This document shows positions 30,246-32,500 of a stretch of 32,500 nt of DNA, in pieces. This stretch comes from Sphaeroforma sirkka. Its lineage: Eukaryota; Opisthokonta; Ichthyosporea; Ichthyophonida. The position numbers were made by a program, and so were the translations under genes. The DNA lies in NCBI GenBank assembly GCA_001586965.3, contig LUCW03000366.1, forward strand, positions 1-32,500, read 5' to 3'. Position 1 is the first letter of the stretch; each line of letters begins with the position of its first letter. The notes under the pieces were generated by a model. It ran no database searches and was not told the DNA's origin. It saw nothing but the letters and a program-made list of their open reading frames with translations.

Positions 30246-30799
30246 TTACTGTGAAAGCAAGATATTGCGCAAGTACTGCGTATTACGACCCTGGTCCTTC
30301 CCAACTCCCGGGAGACCCTGGGATGGGCGAGAAGAATTCAAAAATCGACGACGACGGTCATCACTCCAACGTCTCTTTTTCCTGACCACAATCCCTATCA
30401 TCGTTAGAACGCTCGCTTCCCTGATGGTGATCCTGACTACGTTCTTGATCCGAGTCGCCCCGTTGCCGTTTCTGTCCAGCAAATGTTCCAAAAGTATCAC
30501 TTGTCACGTTCCGGTAAGTTTGACGGATTGGCCTCATGTCTCTCAGCGCCTTAACAACACACCATGATGTGTAAACTCGGACTCCTGTCCTGATACCTGC
30601 TGCTGGTGATGAACCAGGTGAACAGTTGTGTCATTGGCATATGAAATTTTATAGGACGCCTGGATTCATTAGCTTGTTCAGCCGTATCCAAAAGACTGAC
30701 CTGTGGAAGTGCGTACATACCCTGCACCTGTACGAACTGCGACATCTTGTTCAACATAACCAACCTTAGGCAAGCACCACTCATGGTGTCCTGGATCAT
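30246..30799 (-). other. Unidentified open frames with an Arg/Asp-rich segment
   Basis: On the - strand, 30799-30551 encodes MIQDTMSGACLRLVMLNKMS and further mixed hydrophobic sequence. Further left, a strongly charged stretch (GQKRQRGDSDQERSQD) is visible around 30490-30440. The combination of a folded-looking part followed by a basic, charged tail is what structural nucleic-acid-binding proteins of mobile elements often show, but no family is recognised. It lies directly downstream of the frame at 30796-31116 on the same strand. Confidence 0.35.
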
Positions 30800-31116
30800 G
30801 CCGCAAGCCTGGTGGATAGTGCGGAATAAAACATATGGGTAGCTGGACCAAAACGCTTGATACCAATGTGTTCCACATCCGAAACGCTAGGATCATCGGA
30901 CAAGTTTACGTAAACCCTCAGCAGAACATGTTGGCCAAGACACTTATACATGTGCCCCAGCTGCGCCTGATTAAGACTCGTGTGGAGATTGTTTCCCTTG
31001 ATCTTAGTAAACTGGGGTAGCGTTTCTATTGCCCGCCACTTCGTCATCCAGACTCCGACTGGGGTAAACTTATACCTATCGTAAACCGGCAGGTAGAAAC
31101 TATTTGGTTCAGACAT
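30796..31116 (-). CDS. Unidentified protein frame (106 codons)
   Basis: A true ATG at 31116 opens a frame reading MSEPNSFYLPVYDRYKFTPV, then VGVWMTKWRAIETLPQFTKI and LGQHVLLRVYVNLSDDPSVS. The composition is balanced with a plausible fold, unlike shadow frames. I do not recognise the family. No RT, protease or LTR is attached, so assignment to a mobile element is only a guess. A host gene piece is equally possible. Confidence 0.4.
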   Translation of the reverse strand: MSEPNSFYLPVYDRYKFTPVGVWMTKWRAIETLPQFTKIKGNNLHTSLNQAQLGHMYKCLGQHVLLRVYVNLSDDPSVSDVEHIGIKRFGPATHMFYSALSTRLAA

Positions 31117-31424
31117 CTTGTCGTTTCTTTCTATTAAAATCAGATAACAACTTATTCATTTCGTCTCCAAGGTCTGAGCTATTTAAGTTTAGTTGTAGTC
31201 CGAACTTTACACTACGGTTTATTTGACTATTAGAAAACTAAACTAGAGAAAGAGAGGGAGAGACTTTTGTACGTAAATAGTACTCCAGAGTCCAGCCTCA
31301 AACATAGCTCTACTACTCTAGAGTGAGAGTGTCTATTTCTTGTAGTTGCTACATAGTAGAGTAGAGTGTCTACAGCTACTGAAATAGTAAATACTAGTCT
31401 AAATATTTATTACATTCTGTATTC
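31117..31424. other. Non-coding stretch with purine-rich and CTCTAC-type motifs
   Basis: No gene is seen. It is AT-rich, with AGAGAAAGAGAGGGAGAG near 31245-31262 and short inverted motifs (CTCTACTACTCTAGAGTGAG). It may be the upstream region of the - strand frames. Confidence 0.3.
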
Positions 31425-31600
31425 GCGGGGGACTCCGGCGGCGGTCGGCCCCGGTTCCCGGGCCCCAGGCCTCCCCAGGGGAGGGTCGACTCACGAGTCA
31501 GGAATCAGGGGCTCAGCCAGTCAGGAGTCAGGGGCTCAGCCAGTCAGGAGTCAGGGGCTCAACCAGCCCCAGCCCCCAGGGGCCCCCAGGGGTTCACCCA
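31425..31600. repeat. GC-rich island with three 23-bp tandem units
   Basis: Three units of the type GAGTCAGGGGCTCAGCCAG plus TCAG lie at about 31495-31567. C- and G-rich palindromic stretches flank them (CCCCGGTTCCCGGGCCCC; CCCAGGGGCCCCCAGGGG). The base composition contrasts sharply with the AT-rich surroundings. It could be a GC-rich minisatellite or a promoter-side element of a gene to the right. Confidence 0.7.
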
Positions 31601-31808
31601 AAGGGCCAAATTCTCTTGGGAATGTGACTGCAATTTCTGTTTTGGTTTCTTGAATACTTATTTCATTTTATAGTACTTTTGTCTTCATAGCAGGTCCGAC
31701 CCTTTCTACCCCCTCTATTTTTTTAATTAAAATAGTTATAAACGGGCCTAAATAGCACTTTAAATTTAAAAAAAAATTGCGTTAGAAGTTTGAACTACCA
31801 TTATAAGC

Positions 31809-31848
31809 GGCAAAGGGCCAAAGCCCGGCCAACGAGGCAAAGGGCCAA
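31809..31848. repeat. Two direct copies of GGCAAAGGGCCAA, 27 bp apart
   Basis: Copies at 31809-31821 and 31836-31848. The second runs into the ATG of the small frame that follows. No known binding site is recognised. Confidence 0.5.
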
Positions 31849-32006
31849 TGTCCACAAAGATAACGAGGCGCGCATTCCCTTTTGAATTTCCTGATCAACC
31901 ATCAGAGTATTATTTGATACCAAGAAGAGAGAACAGAGAGGGTTCGATGCAATTCAAATGCAATAATAGGCAGGGATATGGTGCAGTATGCACAATGTAT
32001 ATATGA
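31848..32006 (+). CDS. Possible first exon or small protein (52 codons)
   Basis: The ATG at 31848 opens MSTKITRRAFPFEFPDQPSE then YYLIPRRENREGSMQFKC. The residue mix looks coding. A GTATGC that could be a splice donor lies at 31986, in phase 0, so the real exon could be 31848-31985. No family is recognised. Confidence 0.3.
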   Translation: MSTKITRRAFPFEFPDQPSEYYLIPRRENREGSMQFKCNNRQGYGAVCTMYI

Positions 32007-32197
32007 TAGGATATCGTTTATTTTCTATCTATATCGTTTCGTGTGATATATTTATCTGAAGGTTGTGTATCAAGACCTTGCAGTCTTGTTAGATGTCCTC
32101 GATTGCGTGACATTAGCACACACTCGTGTTATATCTCAGTATGGTTTGCCCATGTCGCGTTGGCTGTACAGCTCTAGTCGCGTTTATCGCGCCTTAA

Positions 32198-32500
32198 AGT
32201 TTATACTGTGCGTACAACCCAAAGAAAGAGGAGCTCGCCGAGGAGGAAGCTGAGAATCACGCTGCTAACGAATTGCGAAGCGGCACTGATAGTCTCGTGG
32301 TCAGGCTGATATCGGATGACGGTGTAAAACTGGAATACTACAGGCACCCGGTGGTATTCTTTCTGGTTATCTTCCATGTTGAATTGATCACACAAGGAGC
32401 CATCTGCCGGTATATATTCGTAAACAATCCATCAACCGCTTCAGAAGGTCTGGAAACGGTTGAGAACCACTGGTATAGACTAAACTACTTTTCGGCTATA
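32198..32500 (+). CDS. Possible exon running off the window
   Basis: One frame stays open from 32198 to the window end (about 100 codons): NPKKEELAEEEAENHAANEL, then SLVVRLISDDGVKLEYYRHP. The acidic, Ala/Glu-rich helix followed by a beta-like stretch looks like a real protein. There is no ATG in the frame, so it would have to be an internal exon, perhaps of the gene starting at 31848; the acceptor site is not clear. The product is unknown. Confidence 0.3.

Noticed and set aside
32201-32395. - strand 64-codon frame with a hydrophobic stretch
   Set aside because: Antisense to the longer + strand open frame at 32198-32500, which has the more protein-like composition.

Overview
The window is eukaryotic nuclear DNA. 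One host gene has at least eight exons with GT..AG introns. Around and beyond it lie many decayed mobile elements: Ty3/gypsy LTR elements, a LINE, and relics of DNA transposons. The host gene reads as an orthologue of SHOC2/SUR-8, a leucine-rich-repeat (LRR) scaffold of the Ras-RAF pathway. That fits a holozoan (an animal relative such as an ichthyosporean) or another unicellular eukaryote. The organism cannot be named from this window.

Layout. 1-3672 holds the 3' part of the SHOC2-like gene on the + strand; all exon phases agree. 3673-4380 is intergenic with a short degenerate minisatellite. 4485-4745 resembles a piece of a family-A DNA polymerase. 5040-6545 is a decayed DDE transposase of the Harbinger/ISL2EU kind. 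7009-7329 is the start of a Crypton-like (tyrosine-recombinase type) protein, cut off by an LTR.

7330-17254 is a nest of Ty3/gypsy remains. Element 1 (+) has a 594-bp LTR ('LTR-A'), gag, protease and part of RT, and a tRNA-like sequence sits inside its gag. Then come a 400-bp duplicated block, an inverted LTR-A fragment, element 2 (-), and another full LTR-A. 17255-17990 shows no gene. 17998-19909 is a decayed LINE reverse transcriptase (-) with a 149-bp tandem duplication.

19910-30205 is a second Ty3/gypsy family ('LTR-B'), arranged head to tail: LTR, LTR, internal region, LTR, partial internal region. Its central copy (element 3, a chromovirus) has long pol frames with protease, RT, RNase H, a methyltransferase-like domain, integrase and a chromodomain. 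Two minisatellite arrays lie between pol and the next LTR. A solo LTR-A with a 4-bp target duplication sits inside the right-hand partial copy.

30246-31116 (-) holds unidentified open frames. 31425-31600 is a GC-rich repeat island. 31848-32500 may be the start of another host gene that runs off the window.

The most notable observations are a methyltransferase-like domain between RNase H and integrase in two different gypsy elements, a run of four hairpins in LTR-B, TATA-bearing minisatellites next to the element 3 LTR, a possible DNA polymerase A fragment, and the order of nested insertions. No single undescribed system stands out.
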